64,000 bases of DNA, taken from assembly GCA_963715025.1 (NCBI GenBank), contig CAVQQQ010000004.1:1-64000 (forward strand), given 5' to 3'. The position numbers and the translations under genes are program-made. Shown piece after piece: positions 1-8,370 of this stretch. The notes below the pieces were generated by a model. The model searched no databases. It was not told the origin of the DNA and saw only the letters and a list, made by a program, of their open reading frames with translations. This DNA is from DASSJT01 sp963715025. Its GTDB lineage: Bacteria; Actinomycetota; Actinomycetes; Actinomycetales; Dermatophilaceae. Position 1 is the stretch's first letter, and each line of letters opens with the position of its first letter.

Positions 1-45
1 CCGCGGTCAGGGAACGAAGTGCCAAGTGTGGGTTCCGTTGGGCGC

Positions 46-1116
46 CTAACGGGAGCCCAAGGGGCCGCATACCTCTACCACCGGCATCTGCCCGGACCAG
101 AGGCTGATGGGGGCCTCGGCGAAGAGCGGTGGGCAGTTGGCCCTGGTCAGCTTCCTCCCGCCCTGGGCATCGAAGATGCCGTTGCCGAAGCACCAGTCGT
201 AGTACACGTAGGCCTCGGCAAGAGGGGCTGTTGTCTCCTCATGGCTTCCGAAGAGCCGCAAGGCGATGGCCCTGTCGCCGTACATGTCGCGCGCGCAGTT
301 CTGTGGCCGGTTCGGGCCGCCAGAGCGCGGGGCGTGCCTGATAGCCTCCACCAGTTCCCGGGCTGCCTGCCCGGTGATCCGGCGCGATCCCTCGAGGCCG
401 GGGCTCCCGGGCACGCGCGAGTACTCACACACGGCAATGGCTTCCACGCTCTTCGCGGCGGGAACTGGGGCACCGCTCGGCTGAGCGAACCGTTCGGCCT
501 GCACCGGCGATGTCGATTCGCAGCCCAGGCTTGTTGTCTCCACCTGCCGCATGGAACTCAGTACGCGTCGGCCAAGCGCGGGCTCTTCCGGCGGTGCCAG
601 CACCGTGACCTGGACTCCCTCGATCGTGTCCCTGATCAACTGCCAGTCCCGGTACTGCCAGTGGCCGTCCGTGCGGGCCGGGTCTCCGAGATCGGGTCTC
701 GCCTGTTCCAGCCTCACCAGAGGCTGCCACAACGAGAATGGCAGCTCTCCGAAGGCGGGGCCGGGGCCCCCGGGCCGGCGCTTACGGAGGCAACCGATCG
801 CCGGTACCGCACGGTTTGGCGTTCCCACCGCCACATACGGCGCGTCTGGAACGTCTTTGGCCCACGGATCGTGGGGGTTTCTGGGATCGATGCAATCGGG
901 TCTCACCGGGTCATAGTCGAAGCCCCAGTCGGCTGGCACCTGCACTTCGACACCACGCAGGCTGACCCAACGCCAGTCTCGGTTATCTCCGCTGGGCACA
1001 GGCGTGCCTACCTCTGACGCGTGCCCCGAGTCCGGCTCGCCTGACGCGCAGCTCGCGATCAGGAGCAAGAGGATGGACACCGCCAGACATACGCCCAAGG
1101 CCGCCCGAAGCCTCAT
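46..1116 (-). CDS. Putative lipoprotein of unknown function
   Basis: This is a 356-residue protein that I do not recognise. The N-terminus (MRLRAALG, then a hydrophobic stretch ending L-I-A-S-C) is a lipoprotein signal with the lipidated cysteine at about residue 23, so the protein should sit on the outer face of the membrane. The body has many Cys, Trp and Pro residues and no motif I can name. A GTG 21 bases upstream is an alternative start; the ATG puts the signal peptide at a normal length. The gene stands alone, with no close neighbour on its strand. Confidence 0.75.
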   Translation of the reverse strand: MRLRAALGVCLAVSILLLLIASCASGEPDSGHASEVGTPVPSGDNRDWRWVSLRGVEVQVPADWGFDYDPVRPDCIDPRNPHDPWAKDVPDAPYVAVGTPNRAVPAIGCLRKRRPGGPGPAFGELPFSLWQPLVRLEQARPDLGDPARTDGHWQYRDWQLIRDTIEGVQVTVLAPPEEPALGRRVLSSMRQVETTSLGCESTSPVQAERFAQPSGAPVPAAKSVEAIAVCEYSRVPGSPGLEGSRRITGQAARELVEAIRHAPRSGGPNRPQNCARDMYGDRAIALRLFGSHEETTAPLAEAYVYYDWCFGNGIFDAQGGRKLTRANCPPLFAEAPISLWSGQMPVVEVCGPLGSR

Positions 1117-1419
1117 GACGATGTGACGCACTGACACGCTTCGTCGGTTCCACGTCGTCCCTTAGGGCCGACAGCCGCCGCCATGCAGTCGCACGCCCTG
1201 AGAAGCCCAGTTCTCCTGAGCCGTCCACCGACACTACGCGTTTTCGGATCTGCCGCGATCCGCGCGCACGCGCCGATGTTGTGCATCAGAAGACGCCGGC
1301 AAGCCGCGCAGCCAGGGAGGGCCTAGTGATCCGAGCCGGGGCGGCCACGCGTCGTGGTCGTCCACGTCATCAGCCCCCTAGCCCGTCCGCCGGGTCATGC
1401 GTCCAGGCCGGCGGGCCCG
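1117..1419. other. Intergenic stretch, no gene recognised
   Basis: About 300 bases lie between the lipoprotein start and the stop of the small membrane protein. Open frames here are short and show no plausible product. It should hold the lipoprotein promoter, but I cannot point to clear -35/-10 boxes. Confidence 0.4.
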
Positions 1420-1605
1420 TCAGTCGGCCTGCGACGGACCGCGGTGGCCCCAGGGGAAGACCCAGCGGAACGTGCTGAGGACCGGACGCTTACACCAGCA
1501 GTCGTCCCCGCAACCGCACTCGACGGCTCGCATGCCCTCCACGAACCTGCCGATCACAGCGAAGAGCAGGTAGATCCCGGCCAATGACACCAGTGCGCGC
1601 TTCAT
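1420..1605 (-). CDS. Small membrane protein with CxC-x3-CxC cluster
   Basis: A 61-residue protein. Residues 4-22 form one hydrophobic membrane segment (LVSLAGIYLLFAVIG), followed by four cysteines at 30, 32, 36 and 38 in the pattern CxC-x3-CxC and a Trp/Pro-rich tail. The cysteines could bind a metal or form disulphides; this is inference. The ATG overlaps the stop of the upstream gene (ATGA), so the two are translationally coupled and probably work together. Function is unknown. Confidence 0.65.
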   Translation of the reverse strand: MKRALVSLAGIYLLFAVIGRFVEGMRAVECGCGDDCWCKRPVLSTFRWVFPWGHRGPSQAD

Positions 1606-1901
1606 CTCGTTGACTCCCCGCCCCAGAACCTCGACCACATCGCACGGCGCGAAGCGTCGTACTCCTCCCGCACCCCGGCCGACGTGCTGGCCTCGACGCC
1701 GAGTTCGTGTCCCACCTCAGCCCAGCTATGGCCGGCCGCGAGCGCATCGCGAATCGCCTCGCCCAAGGCCTTCTCCAGCGCAACGGATGCCCGGCAGCAT
1801 TCGCGCACGTTAGTGAGTGGGTCCGGAACCGGCGCCACGCGCAGCCGGAGGTGTTCACCAGAGCCCCTGAACCGCAAGGTCGTCGTGCCTGTCCCAATCA
1901 T
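1602..1901 (-). CDS. Small putative DNA-binding protein (HTH-like)
   Basis: A 99-residue protein. The ATG at 1901 is preceded by GGAGG six bases upstream, which decides the start over an ATG 33 bases further out. Residues about 50-75 (helix, GHSWAEVGHELGV, helix) resemble a helix-turn-helix of the kind in small sigma-4-like or XRE-like regulators, although the family is not clear. It overlaps the start of the following cysteine-rich membrane protein by four bases, giving a two-gene unit. A regulator with a membrane partner is plausible but not shown. Confidence 0.65.
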   Translation of the reverse strand: MIGTGTTTLRFRGSGEHLRLRVAPVPDPLTNVRECCRASVALEKALGEAIRDALAAGHSWAEVGHELGVEASTSAGVREEYDASRRAMWSRFWGGESTR

Positions 1902-2776
1902 CGTGGTCCTCCATCCGCGGTCGTCTACCCTCAATCTTGCGCCTGGGTCTTATGGGCGACAGGCCACTGACTCCGTCATGATCCTGGAAGCCCTCAGCGA
2001 TGGACGCTGAGCCATGGCCGGACACCGGTTCCGAGCCCGTGTACTCGCCATCGCGGCCGCTTCGGCTACGCCGGTGCTGTACGCGCTCTGGGTCCGGCCC
2101 CGGATGTTGACATGGCGGTGAGCGCATCGATCGGTCCTGATGCGCCATCAGTTCCTGTCGCCCCCAGTCCTCCCGCCGAGCCAGCTCGCGGCGCAGCCGA
2201 AGGACCTTGCGCATCAGTTGAAGGTCCACTTCTCGTCTCCTGACCTCGGAGACCTCTGTTGTGCATGGCAGCCGCAGCGACGGCTCAGCCGCGGCGGATC
2301 GGCCCGAGCTGTCGGCGATCCAACAGAATCAGACCATACTCGGTCGCGACGCGGCCCCTGGAATTCGCTTCGGCGACAACCGAACGTCGCCCACGTTTGT
2401 CAACCCTCCACCGCGCCCACGGGCGGCGGGGCTGCGTCCATTCCGCGATCGGCAAGAACGGGCCGCCTCCGCGAGCCGGTGCTCTCGGTCCGTCACTTGG
2501 CACAGAACGGCCCAGCTGTCGCGAGGGGACCCGACGGCCATCTTGAGCTCCACGGCAACCATGCGGCCATCGGACGGGTGAAAATGGACTCCTCTGTGGT
2601 TGATTGTCACTCGGTCGTGATGGCGGCCGGGATGCGGCCGAGGTCGTGGTTCTTGAGCCGGTAGCAGTCGCCCTGAGGGCGATCACGTCGGCCTGGTGAG
2701 GAGCTTGCTCGAGTTGGGGGTGTACCCAGCCAGCGTGCATCCAGGAGCGCGGTCACGTGGGCGTCTAAGAGTGCGG
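1902..2776. other. Sparsely coded region with one eroded gene fragment
   Basis: About 875 bases with no convincing intact gene. Frames on both strands are long only because of GC bias and translate to Arg/Pro/Ala-rich sequence without domains. One recognisable piece, an adenylate-forming-ligase-like N-terminus, is listed separately. A 93-residue reading frame on the minus strand (2329-2610) begins plausibly (MTINHRGVHFHPSDG) but becomes low complexity; I do not call it a gene. Confidence 0.5.
2066..2229 (-). pseudogene. Eroded N-terminal fragment of a PaaK/CapK-like adenylate-forming enzyme
   Basis: The reading frame starting at 2229 begins MDLQLMRKVLRLRRELARRE and continues to a MAHQDRS segment. 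This resembles the N-terminal helices of phenylacetate-CoA-ligase/CapK-like proteins (…RLRxxLRxRDxWSRxxLEAHQxRAIxxLRxHA…). After DRS the similarity continues in another frame (…SIDAL…), then is lost. About 50 residues remain, with at least one frameshift and no catalytic domain. The assignment rests on pattern memory only, so confidence is low. Confidence 0.3.
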
Positions 2777-2980
2777 TTACGCGTGGTGTCGGTCCATTGC
2801 GGCACCTATCGCGACGCCGACACCTGCGCCCACCGTGAGACCCACCGGAATCGCCCAGCTACCTATCAGAACACCGATCGTCAGCCCAACACCCGCGCCG
2901 ATGGCGATACCGATGGCCGCGAACCGGTTTCCATCTCCACGTGCCATTTGTGTCATCTCGCTACGCACCTTCACCATCAC
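2777..2980 (-). CDS. Small glycine-rich membrane protein
   Basis: A 67-residue protein. After a short polar N-terminus come two hydrophobic helices rich in small residues (AAIGIAIGAGVGLTIGVLIG and VGLTVGAGVGVAIGAAM), with Gly every three to four residues in the manner of glycine-zipper membrane peptides. It ends with a polar DRHHA. Two internal ATGs (residues 9 and 12) could be the true start. Similar short proteins are common in actinobacteria; I cannot assign a function. Confidence 0.6.
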   Translation of the reverse strand: MMVKVRSEMTQMARGDGNRFAAIGIAIGAGVGLTIGVLIGSWAIPVGLTVGAGVGVAIGAAMDRHHA

Positions 2981-3322
2981 CGTCCGCGGGCCCGTCCTTT
3001 CGGCCTACGGCCACCATGTCCGGCAGCGTCGCCTGACGGTAGAGCAGAAGGTCCCCGGCGCACGGAATGTGGGCGGGCACGCGGCGCAACATGGCTCTGC
3101 GTCGCCGCACGGGCGCACGCCCCACGCACGTTGGCATCCCGGGCGGAGGGCGCACGCGAGAACGTCCGCTCATACGGCTGAACGCGCGGTCAGGCGTGGG
3201 ATCCCACGTTGACCCTCGACCGGAGCGGTCGCGCTGGAACAACCGGGTCACCCCCCACTCCTGCTCCGTCAGTGGTGCACGATCTGGGCGCCGGAGGACA
3301 CCGCCGTGTCGTGGGTGGTGGG
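2981..3322. other. Intergenic stretch, no gene recognised
   Basis: About 340 bases between the glycine-rich membrane peptide and the RidA-like gene. Reading frames here are Arg/Pro-rich and unconvincing. The only signal I can support is the -10 hexamer at the right edge. Confidence 0.4.
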
Positions 3323-3328
3323 TAGCCT
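3323..3328 (+). promoter_or_regulatory. Leaderless-type -10 box (TAGCCT) of the RidA-like gene
   Basis: TAGCCT fits TANNNT and lies exactly 7 nt before the ATG at 3336. No Shine-Dalgarno sequence is present, so the transcript probably starts at or next to the ATG. The same arrangement recurs at seven other genes in this window. Confidence 0.5.
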
Positions 3329-3335
3329 CCGGTCC

Positions 3336-3755
3336 ATGACCGAGATCCAGTTATTGCGTCCCGAAGGACTCTTCGCGAGCCCGGCCTTCAGCCACGTCGC
3401 TGTCGTCCCTCCTGGCGCCACGACGGTGTACGTCGGCGGCCAGAACGCCGTCGATCAGAACGGCGGGCTCGTCGGCGGCACAGACGTGGCCGCGCAGACC
3501 CGGCAGGTGATGGCCAACCTCGCGACTGCTCTCGAGGCGGCCGGCGCCGGGATCGAGGATCTGGTGAGCGTGGGGGTGATGCTCGTGGAGGGCGTTGACG
3601 TGCAGGCGGCCTACGCCGCGGCAGCGGCCACGCTTGGCTCGGCGAAGACCCCTCCGCTCGTCAGCGCGGCGATGGTGTCGGGACTCGGTGTCCCCGGTGC
3701 GATGGTGGAGGTCTCCGCAATCGCGGCGATGCCAGATCGCGCTCCTACGAACTGA
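3336..3755 (+). CDS. RidA/YjgF/YER057c-family protein lacking the catalytic Arg
   Basis: A 139-residue single-domain protein of the RidA (enamine/imine deaminase) superfamily: N-terminal …EGLFASPAFSHVAVV, central QNAVDQNGGLVGGTD and AQTRQVMANL, and C-terminal VEVSAIAA. Canonical RidA has an Arg shortly before the last strand (…ARxxVEV…) that binds the substrate carboxylate. Here that stretch reads VSAAMVSGLGVPGAMVEV, with no Arg, so deamination of 2-aminoacrylate is unlikely; this matches the Arg-less Rid subgroups. It is a stand-alone gene with a leaderless-type promoter, followed by the CoA-transferase on the same strand. Confidence 0.85.
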   Translation: MTEIQLLRPEGLFASPAFSHVAVVPPGATTVYVGGQNAVDQNGGLVGGTDVAAQTRQVMANLATALEAAGAGIEDLVSVGVMLVEGVDVQAAYAAAAATLGSAKTPPLVSAAMVSGLGVPGAMVEVSAIAAMPDRAPTN

Positions 3756-3860
3756 GGTTGCACGTTGAGCGAGTCAGTCACGAGGCTGGTCTGTAACCCC
3801 TTTGGTGGTGCCGCTACACCGCCAGCCGCCCCCGCCGAGGGCGGACGCGAGCCGCGCGCC

Positions 3861-3866
3861 TAGGGT
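3861..3866 (+). promoter_or_regulatory. Probable -10 box (TAGGGT) for the CoA-transferase
   Basis: TAGGGT lies 51 bases before the GTG start, predicting a leader of about 44 nt that contains the AGGAG ribosome-binding site at 3907-3911. A GGCATAC word sits in the leader at 3875. Confidence 0.4.
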
Positions 3867-3917
3867 GACCACACGGCATACCCCGTGCTGACTTTGCTGA
3901 GGCGACAGGAGCCGGAC

Positions 3918-5099
3918 GTGAGCGCACCTCTCGACGACATCACCGTCATCGACCTGTCGCGGGCGCTGGCGGGCCCGCACGCGGGCATGATGCTCGGCGA
4001 CCTCGGCGCGCGCGTGATCAAGGTCGAGACGCCCGGCACCGGCGACGACAGTCGGGGCTGGGGCCCGCCGTTCGTCGGTCCCGAGGACGACCCGATCTCC
4101 ACCTACTTCCTCTCGTGCAACCGCAACAAGGAGTCGGTCACGGCGGACCTCAAGTCCGACGAGGGCCGAGAGCTCCTGGTCAGGCTGGTGCGGCACAGCG
4201 ACGTGCTCATCGAGAACTTCCGGCCCGGCGTGCTCGACCGCCTCGGGTTTCCGAACGAGCGGCTGCACGAGCTCAACCCGCGGCTGGTGGTGCTGTCGAT
4301 CAGCGGGTTCGGCCACGACGGGCCCCAGGGCGGACGCGCCGGCTATGACCAGATCGCCCAGGGCGAGGCTGGCCTGATGTCGCTCACCGGCCTGGCACCC
4401 GACCAGCCGCAGCGGGTCGGCGTGCCGATCGGCGACCTGCTGGCGGGGATGTACGGCGCCTACGGCGTGGTCGCCGCCCTCCACGAGCGCCACCGGACTG
4501 GGCACGGCCGGGTGGTGCGCACCTCGCTGCTCGCAGCCATCGTCGGGGTCCACGCGTTCCAGGGCACGCGATACACGGTGGCCCACGAGGTGCCGAGAGC
4601 CCAGGGCAACCACCATCCCTCGATCTGCCCGTACGGCCTGTTCACCTGTCACGACGGCATGCTCCAGATCGCCTGCGGCAGCGAGGGGCTGTGGGCCAAG
4701 CTGTGCGCCGCGTTCGGCCTCGACCCGGCCGCCGAAGGCATGGCGAGCAACCGGGAGCGGGTCAAGAACCAGCACGCGGTCATCACCACGCTCAACGAGG
4801 CGTTCGGAGACGTGCCCTTGGCCGAGATGCTGCGCCGCCTCGACGCGGCCGGTGTGCCGGCCGGCGAAGTGCGCACGCTCGACCGGGTGTACGACTGGGA
4901 CCAGACCCGCTCGCAGGGCCTCGTGCTCGACATCGACCACCCGGTGCTCGGCCACATCGAGATCCCGGGGCCGCCGCTGCGCTTCGACGACAATGCGTAT
5001 GCCGGTGGGCGAGCCGAGCACATCGCCCCGCCGACGCTGGGCCAGCACAACACGTCGGTGCGGGCGTGGCTCGACGAGCAGGACGCGGCCGGCCACTGA
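3918..5099 (+). CDS. CaiB/BaiF family (class III) CoA-transferase
   Basis: A 393-residue enzyme of the family that moves CoA between acyl-CoA and a free acid, or racemises acyl-CoA. It opens with the family signature L-x-D-I-T-V-I-D-L-S-R-A-L-A-G-P, then GDLGARVIKVE, NRNKESVTADLK, and RPGVLDRLGF. It holds the active-site region GRAGYDQIAQ, whose Asp is expected to form the acyl-anhydride intermediate, followed by GLMSLTG. The GTG start is preceded by AGGAG with six-base spacing. A longer start would add 11 residues without a binding site. There is no adjacent pathway gene, so the substrate cannot be told. It converges on queA. Confidence 0.9.
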   Translation: MSAPLDDITVIDLSRALAGPHAGMMLGDLGARVIKVETPGTGDDSRGWGPPFVGPEDDPISTYFLSCNRNKESVTADLKSDEGRELLVRLVRHSDVLIENFRPGVLDRLGFPNERLHELNPRLVVLSISGFGHDGPQGGRAGYDQIAQGEAGLMSLTGLAPDQPQRVGVPIGDLLAGMYGAYGVVAALHERHRTGHGRVVRTSLLAAIVGVHAFQGTRYTVAHEVPRAQGNHHPSICPYGLFTCHDGMLQIACGSEGLWAKLCAAFGLDPAAEGMASNRERVKNQHAVITTLNEAFGDVPLAEMLRRLDAAGVPAGEVRTLDRVYDWDQTRSQGLVLDIDHPVLGHIEIPGPPLRFDDNAYAGGRAEHIAPPTLGQHNTSVRAWLDEQDAAGH

Positions 5100-5176
5100 C
5101 CGCACTCACCCCGGGACGCGAAGCGCCGGTGCCGTCGCGGCGCGCGTACCCTCACGGCGAAGGTGGCTGAGCTGCC

Positions 5177-6244
5177 TCAGCGTGACGGCAGGAGCAGCGC
5201 AGAGTCTCCGAACTCATGCCAGAGGTAGCCGCGCTCGACGGCGGCGTCGTACGCCCGCTGGGTCAGCTCCGGCCCTGCCACCGCCTCGACGAGCAGCAGG
5301 TGCGACGCGTCAGGGTTGTGCCACCCCGTCACGAGACCGTCGACCAGCCGCGGCGGCTCGTCGGGCGCGAGGACGCGCTCGGTCCAGCCGGAGGCCGGAC
5401 CCGCCCAGCGCCCGTCGCGCACCGCGGACTCCAGGGCTCGGGTGGCCGTCGTGCCCACCGCGACGACGCGGCTCCCCCGCCGGCGCGCGGCGTTCACCGC
5501 ATCGGCCGTCGCCTCCGGCACCTCGAACCGCTCCGGCTGCGGGGACTCCCCGGTCTCCTGCGACGACACCCCCGTGTGGAGGGTCACGGTGGCGAGGCAA
5601 ACGCCAGTCGCCACCAGCCGCGTCACCAGTTCCGGCGTGAACGGCCTTGCCGCACTGGGCATCTCGGCGCTCCCGGGCCGCGCCGCGAAGACCGTCTGGT
5701 AGTCCGACAGCGGGTACCGACGCTCGAGGTAGCCGTAGGCGATGGGCCGGCCATGTCGCATCATCACCTGTCCGAGCGGGCGTCCGGCGACCTCGGCCCG
5801 CCACAGCCGGTTGCCGCGGCCGGTGGGCGAGGAGTCCGGACGCGGGTAGGGCGTCAGCAGGGTCAGTGACGCCTCCCCCTCCAGAGACACCACCTCCCCG
5901 GCCTCGGCGTCCAGCAGCGCCCGCCTCCCCTCCGGCGCCGTGCGCAGCTCGACCACCCAGGTCCCGTCGCCGAGCGGCGTCCCCACATGCACGACCACCG
6001 GGCGGCCGCCCCCGGTCTCGCCGTCGAGCTCGGCGGCCCGGGTGGCGGAGTTGTTCACGACGAGCAGGTCGCCCGGCGAGAGGTATGCCGGCAGGTCCCG
6101 GAAGCGCGCATGCACCACTCCCCGCCCGGTCGCCACCAGCAGCCGCCCGCCGTCTCGGGTGAGGCCGCGGTACTCCGGCGGCTGCGAAGCGGTGACGTTG
6201 TCGGGACTGTCGAAGCGGGTCAGCGGAGCGGGCAGCGCGCTCAT
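5177..6244 (-). CDS. queA: QueA-like S-adenosylmethionine:tRNA ribosyltransferase-isomerase
   Basis: A 355-residue protein of the QueA family, which transfers and isomerises the SAM ribosyl group onto 7-aminomethyl-7-deazaguanine in tRNA to make epoxyqueuosine. Recognisable blocks are VVNNSATRAAEL (usually VxNDTRVIPARL), the YPLSDYQTVFA segment, LHTGVSS, the ERFEVPEATADAVNAARRRG block and VAVGTTATRALES. The C-terminal block normally NFHLPxSTLLMLVSAF reads GWHNPDASHLLLVEAVAG, so this is a divergent branch. The ATG overlaps the stop of the upstream SDR gene (ATGA), making a two-gene operon. No other queuosine gene is in the window, and most actinobacteria lack that pathway, so the true substrate is open. 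Confidence 0.85.
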   Translation of the reverse strand: MSALPAPLTRFDSPDNVTASQPPEYRGLTRDGGRLLVATGRGVVHARFRDLPAYLSPGDLLVVNNSATRAAELDGETGGGRPVVVHVGTPLGDGTWVVELRTAPEGRRALLDAEAGEVVSLEGEASLTLLTPYPRPDSSPTGRGNRLWRAEVAGRPLGQVMMRHGRPIAYGYLERRYPLSDYQTVFAARPGSAEMPSAARPFTPELVTRLVATGVCLATVTLHTGVSSQETGESPQPERFEVPEATADAVNAARRRGSRVVAVGTTATRALESAVRDGRWAGPASGWTERVLAPDEPPRLVDGLVTGWHNPDASHLLLVEAVAGPELTQRAYDAAVERGYLWHEFGDSALLLPSR

Positions 6245-6942
6245 CCGGCCGCCGCTTCCGTCTGCGGCGCAAACTCCGCGGCGCGGTACCGGCCGCTCGG
6301 CGGGCGCTGCCTCAGGAGTTGGAGGAAGGCCGGTGCCACGGTCTCCGGCAGCGGCCGGTCGGAGATGTCCTCGCCGGGGAACGCGGCCTGGTGCATCGCC
6401 GTCCGCATGTCGCCAGGATCGACCGCATACACCGCCATCCCGGGGTTCTCGGCCGCGAAGGTCAGGGTGAGGTGGTCGAGCGCAGCCTTCGACGCGGCAT
6501 ACCCGCCCCATCCCTCGTAGTGCTCGACCGCAGCGTCGGATGAGATGCTGACCAGCACGCCGTCGGATGCCCGCAGGGCAGGCAACAGGAGCTGGGTCAA
6601 CGCCAGCGGGGCGGCCACATTGGTGAGCCAGATGTCGTCGAAGTCGGCCTCGCCGAGCGCGGCGACCGGCGGCAGGGGCGATGGACCCAGCGTGCTGGCG
6701 TTATGGACCAGCAGGTTGAGTTCCCCGGATTCACGCACCGCCCGCGCCAGCTCCTCCCGATGTGCCGGATCGGTCACGTCGCCAGGCACCGGGCGGACCC
6801 GGGGCCCGAGTTCGCGTCCCGTCAGAGCGACCCGCACGGAGTCGCGGCCGTCGATGACGACGCGCCAGCCCTGGGCCGCCAGGACGGCTGTGAGGGCGCG
6901 GCCCAGCCCGGCCGAGCCTCCGGTGATGAGAGCGGTTGGCAT
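6241..6942 (-). CDS. SDR family NAD(P)-dependent oxidoreductase
   Basis: A 233-residue short-chain dehydrogenase/reductase. The nucleotide-binding glycine motif TGGSAGLG is at residues 7-14, the HNAS element near 80, the catalytic Ser in VSISSD, and the Tyr-Lys pair in YAASK about 14 residues later. PGDMRT follows, as usual. The stop overlaps the queA start, so the two proteins are made from one message. The substrate is unknown; the pairing suggests it acts on the same small molecule or nucleoside as the QueA-like enzyme, which is inference. Confidence 0.9.
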   Translation of the reverse strand: MPTALITGGSAGLGRALTAVLAAQGWRVVIDGRDSVRVALTGRELGPRVRPVPGDVTDPAHREELARAVRESGELNLLVHNASTLGPSPLPPVAALGEADFDDIWLTNVAAPLALTQLLLPALRASDGVLVSISSDAAVEHYEGWGGYAASKAALDHLTLTFAAENPGMAVYAVDPGDMRTAMHQAAFPGEDISDRPLPETVAPAFLQLLRQRPPSGRYRAAEFAPQTEAAAG

Positions 6943-6987
6943 GGAAGTCCCCTCGTCGATGAATGCTGTTGAGGGAATCCTCCGATG

Positions 6988-7890
6988 TCAAGTGGACTTG
7001 AGGTCAACCCCCGGCTTGGCCAGGGCGGCGGCTGCGGGGATAACCCGCTCTGCCATCAGGTCCAGCGTCCCGGGCCTGCTCACGTTGGCGAGGGTGCCGT
7101 GCGCCACCTCGATTCCCAGGTCCGCGAGGTTGTGCAGGTGCTCGATCGTCTGCTCCACCCGCTCGCCGCGCGGGCCGAGGTCGAAGCGCAGCTGTGCCGT
7201 CTTCTCGATCTCGTCATAGTCCCGGCCGAGCCGCTCACAGTGGTCCCGCAATACCTGGAGCTTGTGGGCCAGCTCGGGCGTGTCGAAGATGTTGCACGCG
7301 TCGGCGTACTGGGCCACCAGCCGCAGCGTCTTCCGCTCGCCGGCGCCGCCGATGAGGATCGGAGGGTGGGGAAGGCTCAGGGCCTGCGGTGAGTTCAGCG
7401 TCCGCTCGAGCCGGTAGTGCCTGCCCTCGTACGGGCCGTCGGCGTCGCTCCACATCTGCTTGCAGATCTGCAGCGCCTCCTCCAGCCGCTCGAACCGCTC
7501 CGCAGTGGAGGGAAAGAACAAGCCGAGTCCGCGGGACTCCTCCTCGTTCCAGGCCGCCCCGATGCCGAGCATCGCGCGGCCACCGGAGAGGACGTCGAGC
7601 GTGGTGACGGCTTTGACCAGGAGCCCGGGCTCGCGGTACACGACTGCGGTGACCACGGTGAGCAGCTTGACCCGCTCGGTCTTCGCAGCCAGGTAGCCCA
7701 GCGCGGTGTAGGCCTCCAGCATCTCGTGCTCTGGCGGTCCCAGGCCCCCGATCTGCCACACGTGGTCCATGACACTGATCCGGTCGTAGCCGGCTTGCTC
7801 AGCCCGGGCGGCGACGTCCCCCAGCTGCTGCCGCAGGGCGGCCGGGCCGCCCTCCCAGGTGAAGTCCGCGATGTGCAGTCCCAGCTTCAT
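6988..7890 (-). CDS. LLM class F420-dependent oxidoreductase (luciferase-like)
   Basis: A 300-residue TIM-barrel protein of the bacterial-luciferase-like superfamily, F420-dependent subgroup. Markers are the N-terminal LGLHIADFTW, SVMDHVWQIGG (the His of the cofactor pocket), the TTLDVLSGGRAMLGIGAAWNEEE block, PPILIGGAGERKTLRLVAQYAD, and a C-terminal LADLGIEVAHG. It probably uses reduced F420 to reduce or oxidise a small organic substrate in the cytoplasm. It lies upstream of the SDR-queA pair on the same strand with a 45-base gap and could be co-transcribed. The substrate cannot be predicted. Confidence 0.9.
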   Translation of the reverse strand: MKLGLHIADFTWEGGPAALRQQLGDVAARAEQAGYDRISVMDHVWQIGGLGPPEHEMLEAYTALGYLAAKTERVKLLTVVTAVVYREPGLLVKAVTTLDVLSGGRAMLGIGAAWNEEESRGLGLFFPSTAERFERLEEALQICKQMWSDADGPYEGRHYRLERTLNSPQALSLPHPPILIGGAGERKTLRLVAQYADACNIFDTPELAHKLQVLRDHCERLGRDYDEIEKTAQLRFDLGPRGERVEQTIEHLHNLADLGIEVAHGTLANVSRPGTLDLMAERVIPAAAALAKPGVDLKST

Positions 7891-8370
7891 GCCACTCCTT
7901 GTGCGCGCTCTCCAACTCTGCCTTCACCCGCGCCAATGCCGCCCAGGCAGGCTCGGTCGCCACCATCCTCTCCCCGATCAGCTCGTCGAGCATCCGGTCG
8001 ATCGCGCCCACGGCGGTTACCGTCGGCGAGGCGCGCTGGCCTGCGCGACGCGTCTTGGGCCCTCGTTGCTCGGTGCGTGGCGTGACCGACCACTTCCCAA
8101 CGGCTGATCGCCAAGCACCATGAGGGTCACTTCCCGACCGAGCAGGCCGCGCTCCTGCTATCCACCATCCGAGCCCCAGGAGCCGGATGGCGCTGGCGCC
8201 ACAGCAGGCGCTTTCACCCCAGATCACCCAGCCGATCCCAGCCAAGGTCATCGCAGCCCAAGCCAGACGACAGCGAGGGCGACGAGCCCCGTGTAGCTGT
8301 CTACCACTGCGTCCCTCGCGAGTGCGCGCGCAGGACTCGCAGCCTAGGGCCGTCCTCGAGCTGCTGCTGA
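7891..8370. other. Intergenic region, no confident gene
   Basis: About 480 bases. A minus-strand frame (start 8251) has a hydrophobic beginning and a helical stretch (LDELIGERMVATEPAWAALA) but runs through the N-terminus of the luciferase-like gene and has no ribosome-binding site; it may be a relic. I see no RNA gene or terminator here. Confidence 0.4.

Noticed and set aside
2285..2740. Minus-strand frames of 93-151 codons in the sparse left end
   Set aside because: No domain, no ribosome-binding site and Arg/Pro-rich composition; kept only as a note on the region.
3774..5105. Long antisense frame (443 codons) opposite the CoA-transferase
   Set aside because: The plus-strand protein has all family motifs; the antisense frame is open only because of third-position GC and has no domain.
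7799..8251. Minus-strand frame with a helical stretch before the luciferase-like gene
   Set aside because: It runs into a well-supported gene in another frame and has no start signal.
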